A DNA stretch of 64,000 nucleotides from Larix kaempferi (taxonomy: Eukaryota > Streptophyta > Pinopsida > Pinales > Pinaceae): contig BSBM01002109.1 of NCBI GenBank assembly GCA_027924585.1, forward strand, positions 62,001 through 126,000, read 5' to 3'. Both the position numbers and the translations under genes were made by a program. Below the pieces are notes generated by a model. It was not told the origin of the DNA. It saw only the letters and a list, made by a program, of their open reading frames with translations, and ran no database searches. This document shows, in pieces, positions 1 to 11,820 of the stretch. How positions within the stretch are numbered: the stretch's first letter is position 1; each line of letters begins with the position of its first letter.

Positions 1-105
1 AGTGTTGGAGTAGTAGCTGCACGGGGCATCACCTCATAAGTTGACCAAATAAAGAATAAGATTAGAATACAATGTTCGAAGAATACCTTCCTTGTTGAGA
101 GGGAG
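1..105 (+). repeat. 3' tail of a class A monomer (window edge)
   Basis: This is the last part of a monomer cut by the window edge. It begins at the second purine-tract/TGTTGG module, reading GTGTTGGAGTAGTAGC, and ends with the GAGAGGGAG tract before the TGTTGGAAAC start of the next monomer. The same tail precedes every other monomer in the window. Confidence 0.85.
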
Positions 106-594
106 TGTTGGAAACAGTACAACTTCGGAAGTTATTCTTATTGTATTTCATCTTGTTAAGGTACCTCCTATGGGACAAGATGTCAATGCATTTGATCATG
201 TAAAACAGTCAATCTAAACCTAGGGGTGAAATCACAAAGAAAAGATTTATTAAATGTAATTTTTTGTATTCCCCCAAGAGAAGTCAGACCAGTGGGTAAA
301 CTGCCCCAAAGCAGTGGGCAATTTTCCCCATACAATGCGAAGATGTGCCCAAGTCAAGTCGTCGATGTTAAGGAATGTTAGGCCGCCCAGTCAGGAAAAG
401 TCACCCTTTGATGTGTATAAATAGAGAGTTCGACCTCTAGTTTCGTCAATCACTCAAGCAAGTTCACTCTAGCCAAGAGTGGTTCGCTACTTCAGTTAAG
501 GGACTGATTTTTTTGCGTTCTCCGCTATTGGAGAAGTTTCTCCCTTATTTTCTTGGGTTTGCGCTAATACTATCCGGATGTACATCGTTCTCTA

Positions 595-613
595 TTGGAA
601 GGTCTGAGCTCGG
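595..613 (+). other. Primer-binding-site-like sequence, monomer 1
   Basis: TTGGAAGGTCTGAGCTCGG resembles the initiator-Met-tRNA primer site of plant LTR elements (TGGTATCAGAGC) but has extra or changed bases in the middle. It sits about 10 bp after the candidate LTR end TGTACA, farther than normal. It recurs in most monomers, and in some (for example 19) the TTGG is itself mutated. A decayed primer site is plausible but not proven. Confidence 0.35.
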
Positions 614-848
614 GGGAGACAAATAGCTTTGTCTATGGTTGGGAGATGATTGTTCTTATCATCATGGTTTAAACTAGCTCGACACTCATTTTGTTTATGT
701 GATTTTCCATTCTTTCAGTGATCCTCGCTTTCGCCTGCTTGTTTCTTTTTTGTAGCAGGTTATGTCAAAATCAGTTTCGCGTAGAGAAATATTGGTAACA
801 TCTGTGTTCCAGAGTCACTAGCCTTCACAGGCTATTATATACAAGTAA

Positions 849-1271
849 GACGAGGTAATACTGGGGACAATAGAGGATGGAAAAAGGAAAAAATGTGGGA
901 GAAGTTGTGTCATCGATCTCATGACTGCAATCTATGAGATGCAACGACTACGAACAATACGCTACACAGGAGAAAATGAAGAAAATCACCTTGAACAGTG
1001 TTGATGGTGGTTTCGAGTCTCCCTTGACCTTGTTAATGTTTATAGCAGAATAACCAGGATCACTAAAACAATGGAAAAGCACATAAACAAAATAAGTGTG
1101 GAGCTCGAAACCAACATCACCACTATTTAAGGTGATTTTCTACATTTTCTCTCGTGTAGGGTGTTGTTAGTAGTCGTTTCATCGCATAGACTGCAACCAT
1201 GGGATCGATGACTCAACATCTCCGGCATTTTTGCTCTTTGCATCCTCTATTGTCCCTCGTATCGCCTCATC
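849..1271. repeat. Foldback (large inverted repeat), monomer 1
   Basis: The left arm, about 849-1022, and the right arm, about 1100-1271, are imperfect inverted copies around a loop of about 77 bp. Outer ends are GACGAGGTAATAC on the left and GTATCGCCTCATC on the right; CTATTGTCCC on the right pairs with GGGACAATAG on the left. The loop (about 1023-1103) is the reverse complement of the monomer's own leader at about 674-727. It continues into TTGTTAATGTTTATAGCAG, the reverse of a segment that classes B and C keep in direct orientation. A transcript would fold into a hairpin of about 170 bp. Confidence 0.85.
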
Positions 1272-1403
1272 TCTCTTCTCCTCTTCAAAGATTTTCCCCA
1301 TCATTGCCACCTTCCACAGATAAAGTGCTTGAGGAAGTAATCCTCTGTGGTCTAGAATGACCAAGTTCATCAGGTAGATCATATATCTTCTTTAGAAAGA
1401 TGA

Positions 1404-1560
1404 TATGGTCCCTTTTTGGGATGGTTCGTTTGTGGAACGTACTTGTCAGTGGAGCGTGTCCCATTGTGGGATGCTTTCTTTGTGGAACGTGCTTATTTGT
1501 GGAATGTTTCATTTGGGGAGCGTTCTCCTTTGTAGAGTGTATCCCTGTGTTGGAATGGAC
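1404..1560 (+). repeat. TTTGTGGAACGT-type minisatellite, monomer 1
   Basis: Irregular short copies follow one another: GTTTGTGGAACGTACTTG, CTTTGTGGAACGTGC, ATTTGTGGAATGTTTC, ATTTGGGGAGCGTTC, CTTTGTAGAGTGTATC. Every class A unit has this stretch. Class B keeps a shorter version after GTGTCCCATTGTGGGATGG, and class C lacks it. Confidence 0.65.
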
Positions 1561-2057
1561 CCGATTATGATAACAAGATGTGTTCGAACGTGATGATACC
1601 TCTCTAGCTAAAGGGAATTTTTATGATGTAGGCACCCGATGGACTGGGTTGAGCTAAGCACATTGTATTGATGCATGATAGACTCTACGATGGACTGTGC
1701 AGAGTTCTTGAGTTGATGCACGAGTGACTCACCTATGGAGAGGGCAGACTCGTGGAGCTGGTGCATGTTCCCCGACGGACTGGATTGAGCAGATGCACGA
1801 AGATTGATTTGTTGACACTTCTCGACTGACTGTGATTGTGTTGGAAGACCTTCCTTATGATATAGAGAGGTTAGAGATAACTGTAATGTAGATATTATAT
1901 CGAGATGTGTTTCAGTATGATAATGCTGATGATACCTCCATGGCAAAGAGGCAGTGTTGCAGTAGTAGCTGCATGGGGCATCACCTCATAAGTCGACCAA
2001 ATAAAGAATAAGATTAGAATACAATGTTCGAAGAATACCTTCCTTGTTGGGAGGGAG

Positions 2058-4010
2058 TGTTGGAAACAGTACAACTTCGGAAGTTATTCTTATTGTATTT
2101 CATCTTGTTAAGGTACTTCCTTTGGGACAAGATGTCAATGCATTTGATCATGTAAAACAGTCAATCTAAACCTAGGGCTGAAATCACAAAGAAAAGCTTT
2201 ATTAAATGTAATTTTTTGTATTCCCCCAAGAGAAGTCAGACCAGTGGGTAAACTGCCCCAAAGCAGTGGGCAATTTTCCCCATACAATGGGAAGATGTGC
2301 CCAAGTCAGGTCGTCGCAGTTAGGGAATGTTAGGCCGCCCAGTCAGGAAAAAAGTCACCCTTTGATGTGTATAAATAGAGAGTTCGACCTCTCGTTTCGT
2401 CAATCACTCACGCAAGTTCGCTCTAACCAAGAGAGGTTCGCTACTTCAGTTAAGGGACTGATTTTTTCAGGTTCTCCACTATTGGAGAAGTTTCTCCCTT
2501 CTTTTCTAGGGTTTGCGCTAATACTATCCGGATGTACATCGTTCTCTATTGGAAGGTCTGAGCTCGGGGGAGACAAATAGCTTTGTCTATGGTTGGGAGA
2601 TGATTGTTCTTATCATCATGGTTTAAACTAGCTCGACACTCATTTTGTTTCTGTGATTTGCCATTCTTTCAGTGATCCTCGCATTCGCTTGCTTGTTTCT
2701 TTTTTGTAGGAGGTGGTGTCAAAATCAGTTTCGCGTAGAGAAATATTGGTAACATCTGTGTTCCAGATTCACTAGCATTCACAGGCTATTATATACAAGT
2801 AAGACGAGGTAATACTGGGGACAATAGAGGATGGAAAGAGGAAAAATGTGGGAGATGTTGTGTCATCGATCTCATGACTGCAGTCTATGAGATGCAACGA
2901 CTACGAACAATACGCTACACAGGAGAAAATGAAGAAAATCACCTTGAACAGTGCTGATGGTGGTTTCGAGTCTCCCTTGACCTTGTTAATGTTTATAGCA
3001 GAACAACCAGGATCACTAAAACAATGGAAAAGCACATAAACAAAATAAGTGTGGAGCTCGAAACCAACATCACCACTATTTAAGGTGATTTTCTACATTT
3101 TCTCTCGTGTAGGGTGTTGTTAGTAGTCGTTTCATCGCATAGACTGCAACCATGGGATCGATGACTCAACATCTCCGGCATTTTTGCTCTTTGCATCCTC
3201 TATTGTCCCTCGTATCGCCTCATCTCTCTTCTCCTCTTAAAAGATTTTCCCCATCATTGCCACCTTCCACAGATAAAGTGCTTGAGGAAGTAATCCTCTG
3301 TGGTCTAGAATGACCAAGTTCATCAGGTAGATCATATATCTTCTTGAGAAAGATGATATGGTCCCTTTTTGGGATGGTTCGTTTGTGGAACGTACTTGTC
3401 AGTGGAGCGTGTCCCATTGTGGGATGCTTTCTTTGTGGAACGTGCTTATTTGTGGAATGTTTCATTTGGGGAGCGTTCTCCTTTGTAGAGTATATCCCTG
3501 TGTTGGAATGGACCCGATTATGATAACAAGATGTGTTCGGACGTGATGATACCACTCTACCTAAAGGGAGTGTTGATGATGTAGGCACCCGATGAACTGG
3601 GTTGAGCTAAGCACATTGTATTGATGCATGATAGACTCTACGATGGATTGTACAGAGTTCTTGAGTTGATGCACGATTGACTCACTTATGGAGATGGCAG
3701 AGTCGTGGAGCTGGTGCATGTTCCCCGATGGACTGGATTGAACAGATGCACGAAGATTGATTTGTTGAAACTTCTCGACTGACTGTGATTGTGTTGGAAG
3801 ACCTTCCGTATGATATAGAGAGGTTAGAGATAATTGTGATGTACATATGATATCGAGATGTGCTTCAGTATGATAATGATGATGATACCTCCATGGCCAA
3901 GAGGCAGTGTTGGAGTAGTAGCTGCATGGGGCATCACCACATAAGTCGACCAAATAAAGAATAAGATTAGAATACAGTGTTCGAAGAATACCTTCCTTGT
4001 TGAGAGGGAG
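2058..4010 (+). repeat. Monomer 2, class A
   Basis: The unit is 1,953 bp, with TATAAATA at 2370-2377 and its foldback at 2803-3224. The tail has the purine-tract modules in order. It shows the same architecture as monomer 1 with scattered substitutions, and no ORF that could be assigned a product. Confidence 0.9.
2803..3224. repeat. Foldback, monomer 2
   Basis: Its inverted arms and reversed leader loop match those of monomer 1. The arms differ by several substitutions, so this is an imperfect, ageing inverted repeat and not a recent one. Confidence 0.82.
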
Positions 4011-5965
4011 TGTTGGAAACACTACAACTTCGGAAGTTATTCTTATTGTATTTCATCTTGTTAAGGTACCTCCTATGGGACAAGATGTCAATGCATTTGA
4101 TCATGTAAAACGGTTAATGTAAACCTAGGGGTGAAATCACAAAGAAAAGATTTATTAAATGTAATTTTTTGTATTCCCCCAAGAGAAGTCAAACCAGTGG
4201 GTAAACTGCCCCAAAGCAGTGGGCAATTTGCCCCATACAATGGGCAGAACTGTCGCAGTCAGGTCGACGCAGTTAGCGAATGTTATGCCGGCCCAGTTAG
4301 GAAAAAAGTCACCCTTTGATGTGTATAAATAGAGAGTTCGACCTATCATTTCATCAATCACTCAAGCAAGTTCGCTCTAGCCAAGAGAGGTTCACTACTT
4401 CAGTTAAGGGACTGATTTTTTCAGGTTCTCCACTATTGGAGAAGTTTCTCCTTTCTTTTCTAGGGTTTGCGCTAATACTATCTGGAAGTACATCGTTCTC
4501 TATTGGAAGGTCTGAGCTCGGGGGAGACAAATAGCTTTGTCTATGGTTGGGAGATGATTGTTCTTATCATCATGGTTTAAACGAGCTCGACACTCATTTT
4601 GTTTCTGTGATTTGCCATTCTTTCAGTGATCCTCGCATTCGCCTGCTTGTTTCTTTTCTGTAGGAGGTGGTGTCAAAATCAGTTTCGCGTAGAGAAATAT
4701 TAGTAACATCTGTGTTCCAGATTCACTAGCCTTCACAGGCTATTATATACAAGTAAGACGAGGTAATACTGGGGACAATAGAGGATGGAAAAAGGAAAAA
4801 ATGTGGGAGAAGTTGTGTCATCAATCTCATGACTGCAATCTATGAGATGCAACGACTACGAACAATACGCTACACAGGAGAAAATGAAGAAAATCACCTT
4901 GAACAGTGTTGATGGTGGTTTCGAGTCTCCCTTGACCTTGTTAATGTTTATAGCAGAATAACCAGGATCACTAAAACAATGGAAAAGCACATAAACAAAA
5001 TAAGTGTGGAGCTCGAAACCAACATCACCACTATTTAAGGTGATTTTCTACATTTTCTCTCGTGTAGGGTGTTGTTAGTAGTCGTTTCATCGCATAGACT
5101 GCAACCATGGGATCGATGACTCAACATCTCCGGCATTTTTGCTCTTTGCATCCTCTATTGTCCCTCGTATCGCCTCATCTCTCTTCTCCTCTTCAAAGAT
5201 TTTCCCCATCATTGCCACCTTCCACAGATAAAGTGCTTGAGGAAGTAATCCTCTGTGGTCTAGAATGACCAAGTTCATCAGGTAGATCATATATCTTCTT
5301 TAGAAAGATGATATGGTCCCTTTTTGGGATGGTTCGTTTGTGGAACGTACTTGTCAGTGGAGCGTGTCCCATTGTGGGATGCTTTCTTTGTGGAACGTGC
5401 TTATTTGTGGAATGTTTCATTTGGGGAGCGTTCTCCTTTGTAGAGTGTATCCCTGTGTTGGAATGGACCCGATTATGATAACAAGATGTGTTCGAACGTG
5501 ATGATACCTCTCTAGCTAAAGGGAATTTTTATGATGTAGGCACCCGATGGACTGGGTTGAGCTAAGCACATTGTATTGATGCATGATAGACTCTACGATG
5601 GACTGTGCAGAGTTCTTGAGTTGATGCACGAGTGACTCACCTATGGAGAGGGCAGACTCGTGGAGCTGGTGCATGTTCCCCGACGGACTGGATTGAGCAG
5701 ATGCACGAAGATTGATTTGTTGACACTTCTCGACTGACTGTGATTGTGTTGGAAGACCTTCCTTATGATATAGAGAGGTTAGAGATAACTGTAATGTAGA
5801 TATTATATCGAGATGTGTTTCAGTATGATAATGCTGATGATACCTCCATGGCAAAGAGGCAGTGTTGCAGTAGTAGCTGCATGGGGCATCACCTCATAAG
5901 TCGACCAAATAAAGAATAAGATTAGAATACAATGTTCGAAGAATACCTTCCTTGTTGAGAGGGAG
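4011..5965 (+). repeat. Monomer 3, class A
   Basis: The unit is 1,955 bp, with TATAAATA at 4324-4331 and its foldback at 4757-5179. Its interior and tail are almost a copy of monomer 1. Its U3 differs: it reads GGGCAGAACTGTCGCAGTCAGG where monomers 1 and 2 have the AGATGTGCCCAAG version. This suggests mosaic exchange inside the array. Confidence 0.9.
4757..5179. repeat. Foldback, monomer 3
   Basis: It has the same arms and loop as the monomer 1 foldback and is almost base-for-base identical to it. Confidence 0.82.
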
Positions 5966-7919
5966 TGTTGGAAACAGTACAACTTCGGAAGTTATTCTTA
6001 TTGTATTTCATCTTGTTAAGGTACTTCCTTTGGGACAAGATGTCAATGCATTTGATCATGTAAAACAGTCAATCTAAACCTAGGGGTGAAATCACAAAGA
6101 AAAGCTTTATTAAATGTAATTTTTTGTATTCCCCCAAGAGAAGTCAGACCAGTGGGTAAACTGCCCCAAAGCAGTGGGCCATTTTCCCCATAGAATGGGA
6201 AGATGTGCCCAAGTCAGGTCGTCGCTGTTAGGCAATGTTAGGCCGCCCAGTCAGGAAAAAAGTCACTCTTTGATGTGTATAAATAGAGAGTTCGACCTCT
6301 CGTTTCGTCAATCACTCACGCAAGTTCGCTCTAACCAAGAGAGGTTCGCTACTTCAGTTAAGGGACTGATTTTTTTGAGTTCTTTGCTATTGGAGAAGTT
6401 TCTCCCTTCTTTTCTAGGGTTTGCGCTAATACTATCCGGATGTACATTGTTCTCTCTTGGAAGGTCTGAGCTTGGGGGAGACAAATAGCTTTGTCTATGG
6501 TTGGGAGATGATTGTTCTTATCATCATGGTTTAAATTAGCTCGACACTCATTTTGTTTCTGTGATTTGCCATTCTTTCAGTGATCCTCGCATTCGCCTGC
6601 TTGTTTCTTTTTTGTAGGAGGTGGTGTCAAAATCAGTTTCGCGTAAAGAAATATTGGTAACATCTGTGTTCCAGATTCACTAGCCTTCACAGGCTATTAT
6701 ATACAAGTAAGACGAGATAATACAGGGGACAATAGAGGATGGAAAGAGGAAAAAATGTGGGAGATGTTGTGTCATCGATCTCATGACTGCAGTCTATGAG
6801 ATGCAACGACTACGAACAATACGCTACACAGGAGAAAATGAAGAAAATCACCTTGAACAGTGTTGATGGTGGTTTCGAGTCTCCCTTGACCTTGTTAATG
6901 TTTATAGCAGAACAACCAGGATCACTAAAACAATGGAAAATCACATAAACAAAATAAGTGTGGAGCTCGAAACCAACATCACCACTATTTAAGGTGATTT
7001 TCTACATTTTCTATCGTGTAGGGTGTTGTTAGTAGTCGTTTCATCGCATAGACTGCAACCATGGGATCGATGACTCAACATCTCCGGCATTTTTGCTCTT
7101 TGCATCCTCTATTGTCCCTCGTATCGCCTCATCTCTCTTCTCCTCTTCAAAGATTTTCCCCATCATTGCTACCTTCCACAGATAAAGTGCTTGAGGAAGT
7201 AATCCTCTGTGGTCTAGAATGACCAAGTTCATCAGGTAGATCATATATCTTCTTTAGAAAGATGATATGGTCCCTTTTTGGGATGGTTCGTTTGTGGAAC
7301 GTACTTGTCAGTGGAGCGTGTCCCATTGTGGGATGCTTTCTTTGTGGAACGTGCTTATTTGTGGAATGTTTCATTTGGGGAGCGTTCGCCTTTGTAGAGT
7401 GTATCCCTGTGTTGGAATGGACCCGATTATGATAACAAGATGTGTTCGGACGTGATGATACCTCTCTAGCTAAAGGGAATGTTGATGATGTAGGCACCCG
7501 ATCGACTGGGTTGAGCTGAGCACATTGTATTGATGCATGATAGACTCTACGATGGACTGTGCAGAGTTCTTGAGTTGATGCACGAGTGACTAACCTATGG
7601 AGAAGGCAGAGTCGTGGAGCTGGTGCATGTTCCCTGATGGACTGGATTGAACAGATGCATGAAGATTGATTTGTTGACACTTCTCGACTGACTGTGATTG
7701 TGTTGGAAGACCTTCCTTATGATATAGAGAGGTTAGAGATAACTGTGATGTACATATGATATCGAGATGTGTTTCAGTATGATAATGCTGATGATACCTC
7801 CATGGCCAAGAGGCAGTGTTGGAGTAGTAGCTGCATGGGGCATCACCTCATAAGTCGACCAAATAAAGAATAAGATTAGAATACAATGTTCCAAGAATAC
7901 CTTCCTTGTTGAGAGGGAG
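5966..7919 (+). repeat. Monomer 4, class A
   Basis: The unit is 1,954 bp, with TATAAATA at 6278-6285 and its foldback at 6711-7133. It is otherwise standard class A. Confidence 0.9.
6711..7133. repeat. Foldback, monomer 4
   Basis: It shows the class A inverted arms with the reversed leader in the loop. The left end reads GACGAGATAATACAGGGG. Confidence 0.8.
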
Positions 7920-9867
7920 TGTTGGAAACAGTACAACTTCGGAAGTTATTGTATTTCATCTTGTTAAGGTACGTCCTATGGGACAAGATGTCAATGCATT
8001 TGATCATGTAAAACAGTCAATCTAAACCTAGGGGTGAAATCACAAAGAAAAGATTTATTAAATGTAATTTTTTGTATTCCCCCAAGAGAAGTCAGACCAG
8101 TGGGTAAACTGCCCCAAAGCAGTGGGAAATTTTCCCCATACAATGGGAAGATGTGCCCAAGTCAGGTCGTCGATGTTAGGGAATGTTAGGCCGCCCAGTC
8201 AGGAAAAAAGTCACCCTTTGATGTGTATAAATAGAGAGTTCGACCTCTCGTTTCGTCAATCACTCAAGCAAGTTCGCTCTAGCCAAGAGAGGTTCGCTAC
8301 TTCAGTTAAGGGACTGATTTTTTTGGTTTCTCCGCTACTGGAGAAATTTCTCCCTTCTTTTCTAGGGTTTGCGCTAATACAATCCGGATGTACATCGTTC
8401 TCTATTGGAAGGTCTGAGCTCGGGGGAGACAAATAGCTTTGTCTATGGTTGGGAGATGATTGTTCTTATCATCATGGTTTAAACTAGCTCGACACTCATT
8501 TTGTTTCTATGATTTGCCATTCTTTCAGTGATCCTAGCATTCGCCTGCTTGTTTCTTTTTTGTAGGAGGTGGTGTCAAAAGCAGTTTCGCGTAGAGAAAT
8601 ATTGGTAACATCTGTGTTCCAGATTCACTAGCCTTCAAAGGCTATTATATACAAGTAATACGAGGTAATACTGGGGACAATAGAGGATGGAAAACGGAAA
8701 AAATGTGGGAGAAGTTGTGTCATCGATCTCATGAGTGCAGTCTATGAGATGCAACGACTACGAACAATACGCTACACAGGAGAAAATGAAGAAAATCACC
8801 TTGAACAGTGTTGATGGTGGTTTCGAGTCTCCCTTGACCTTGTTAATGTTTATAGCAGAATAACCAGGATCACTAAAACAGTGGAAAAGCACATAAACAA
8901 AATAAGTGTGGAGCTCGAAACCAACATCACCACTATTTAAGGTGATTTTCTACATTTTCTCTCGTGTAGGGTGTTGTTAGTAGTCGTTTCATCGCATAGA
9001 CTGCAACCATGGGATCGATGACTCAACATATCCGGCATTTTTGCTCTTTGCATCCTCTATTGTCCCTCGTATCGCCTCATCTCTCTTCTCCTCTTCAAAG
9101 ATTTTCCCCATCATTGCCACGTTCCACAGATAAAGTGCTTGACGAAGTAATCCTCTGTGGTCTAGAATGACCAAGTTCTTCAGGTAGATCATATATCTTC
9201 TTTATAAAGATGATATGGTCCCTTTTTGGGATGGTTCGTTTGTGGAACGTACTTGTCAGTGGAGCGTGTCCCATTGTGAGATGCTTTCTTTGTGGAACGT
9301 GCTTATTTGTGGAATATTTCATTTGGGGAGCGTTCTCCTTTGTAGAGTGTATCCCTATGTTGGAATGGACCCGATTATGATAACAATACGTGTTCGGACG
9401 TGATGATACCTCTCTAGCTAAAGGAAATGTTGATGATGTAGGCACCCGATCGACTGGGTTGAGCTAAGCACATTGTATTGATGCATGATAGACTCTACGA
9501 TGGACTGTGCAGAGTTCTTGAGTTGATGCACGAGTGACTCACCTATGGAGAGGGCAGAGTCGTGGAGCTGGTGCATGTTCCCCGATGGACTGGATTGAGC
9601 AGATGCACGAAGATTGATTTGTTGACTCTTCTCGACTGACTGTGATTGTGTTGGAAGACCTTCCTTATGATATAGAGAGGTTAGAGATAACTGTAATATA
9701 GATATGATATCAAGATGTGTTTGAGTATGATAATGCTGATGATACGTCCATGGCCAAGAGGCAGTGTTGGAGTAGTAGCTGCACGGGGCATCACCTCATA
9801 AGTCGACCAAATAAAGAATAAGATTAGAATACAATGTTCGAAGAATACCTTCCTTGTTGAGAGGGAG
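7920..9867 (+). repeat. Monomer 5, class A
   Basis: The unit is 1,948 bp, with TATAAATA at 8226-8233 and its foldback at 8649-9081. A short deletion close to the LTR start removes one TTATTCT step (about 7,947). Confidence 0.9.
8649..9081. repeat. Foldback, monomer 5
   Basis: It is a class A foldback whose left terminal base has changed (TACGAGG instead of GACGAGG). Arms and loop otherwise match. Confidence 0.8.
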
Positions 9868-11820
9868 TGTTGGAAACAGTACAACTTGGGAAGTTATTCT
9901 TATTGTATTTCATCTTGTTAAGGTACCTCCTATGGGACAAGATGTCAATGCATTTGATCATGTAAAAACGTCAATCTAAACCTAGGGGTGAAATCACAAA
10001 GAAAAGATTTATTAAATGTAAGTTTTTCTATTCCCCCAAGAGAAGTCAGACCAGTGGGTAAACTGCCCCAAAGCAGTGGGCAATTTGCCCCATACAATGA
10101 GCAGAACTGCCCAAGTTAGGTCGTCGCAGTTAGGGAATGTTAGGCCGCCCAGTCAGGAAAAAAATCACCCTTTGATGTGTATAAATAGAGAGTTCGACCT
10201 CTCGTTTCGTCAATGACTCAAGCAAGTTTGCTCTAGCCAAGAGAGGTTCGCTACTTCAAGTAAGGGACTGATTTTTTCGGGTTCTCCACTATTGGATAAG
10301 TTTCTCCCTTCTTTTTTATGGTTTGCGCTAATACTATCCGGATGTACATCGTTCTCTATTGGAAGGTCTGAGCTCGGGGAGACAAATAGCTTTGTCTATG
10401 GTTGAGAGATGATTGTTCTTATCATCATGGTTTAAACGAGCTCGACACTCATTTTGTTTCTGTGATTTGCCATTCTTTCAGTGATACTCGCATTCGCCTG
10501 CTTGTTTCTTTTTTGTAGGGGGTGGTGTCAAAATCAGTTTCGCGTAGAGAAATATTGCTAACATCTATGTTCCAGATACACTAGCCTTCACAGGCTAGTA
10601 TATACAAGTAAGACGAGGTGATACTGGGGACAATAGAGGATGGAAAGAGGAAAAAATGTGGGAGATGTTGTGTCATCGATCTCATGACTGCAGTCTATGA
10701 GATGCAACGACTACGAACAATACGCTACACAGGAGAAAATGAAGAAAATCACCTTGAACAGTGTTGTTGGTGGTTTCGAGTCTCCCTCGACCTTGTTAAT
10801 GTTTATAGCAGAACAACCAGGATCACTAAAACAATGGAAAATCACATAAACAAAATAAGTGTGGAGCTCGAAACCAACATCACCACTATTTAAGGTGATT
10901 TTCTACATTTTCTCTCGTGTAGGGTGTTGTTAGTAGTCGTTTCATCGCTTAGACTGCAACCATGGGATCGATGACTCAACATCTCCGGCATTTTTGCTCT
11001 TTCCAGCCTCTATTGTCCCTCGTATCGCCTCATCTCTCTTCTCCTCCTCAAAGATTTTCCCCATCATTGCTACCTTCCACAGATAAAGTGCTTGAGGAAG
11101 TAATCCTCTGTGGTCTAGAATGACCAAGTTCATCAGGTAGATCATATATCTTCTTTAGAAAGATGATTTAGTCCCTTTTTGGGATGGTTCGTTTGTGGAA
11201 CGTACTTGTCAGTGGAGCGTGTCCCATTGTGGGATGCTTTCTTTGTGGAACGTGCTTATTTGTGGAATGTTTCATTTGGGGAGCGTTCTCCTTTGTAGAG
11301 TGTATACCTGTGTTGGAATGGACCCGATTATGATAACAAGATGTGTTCGGACGTGATGATACCTCTCTAGCTAAAGGGAATGTTGATGATGTAGGCACCC
11401 GATCGACTGGGTTGAGCTGAGCACATTGTATTGATGCATGATAGACTCTACGATGGACTGTGCAGAGTTCTTGAGTTGATGCACGAGTGACTGACCTATG
11501 GAGAAGGCAGAGTCGTGGAGCTGGTGCATGTTCCCCGACGGACTGGATTGAACAGATGCACGAAGATTGATTTGTTGACACTTCTCGACTGACTGTGATT
11601 GTGTTGGAAGACCTTCCTTATGATATAGAGAGGTTAGAGATAATTGTGATGTACATATGATATCGAGATGTGTTTCAATATGATAATCCTGATGATATCT
11701 CCATGGCCAAGAGGCAGTGTTGGAGTAGTAGCTGCATGGGGCATCACCTGATAAGTCGACCAAATAAAGAATAAGATTAGAATACAATGTTCGAAGAATA
11801 CCTTCCTTGTAGAGAGGGAG
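9868..11820 (+). repeat. Monomer 6, class A
   Basis: The unit is 1,953 bp, with TATAAATA at 10180-10187 and its foldback at 10612-11034. The purine-tract stretch before the next monomer reads GTAGAGAGGGAG. U3 has the GGGCAATTTGCCCC palindrome version typical of class B, so it is mosaic between A and B LTR types. Confidence 0.9.
10612..11034. repeat. Foldback, monomer 6
   Basis: It is a class A foldback. The right arm has TTCCAGCCTC where others have TTGCATCCTC. Confidence 0.8.

Larger units (their letters stand above)
106..2057 (+). repeat. Monomer 1, class A, LTR-retrotransposon-derived
   Basis: The unit is 1,952 bp. A candidate LTR lies at about 106-584 (TG to TGTACA) with TATAAATA at 416-423. 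A primer-site-like stretch at 595-613 and the leader (about 615-725) follow, then the foldback (849-1271), the TTTGTGGAACGT-type minisatellite (about 1420-1556) and the 3' tail. It is nearly identical to monomer 3 from about 700 onward (offset 3,908). Both share the private change GGAATTTTTATGATG in the first tail module, which points to a 3.9-kb dimer period inside class A. No interpretable ORF is present. Confidence 0.9.

Noticed and set aside
849-1271. Class A foldback as an independent MITE or foldback DNA transposon inserted in the element
   Set aside because: Its loop and probably its arms derive from the element itself, and no target duplication flanks it. An inserted unit would not contain the host's leader in reverse. 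It cannot be fully excluded for the outer 30 bp.
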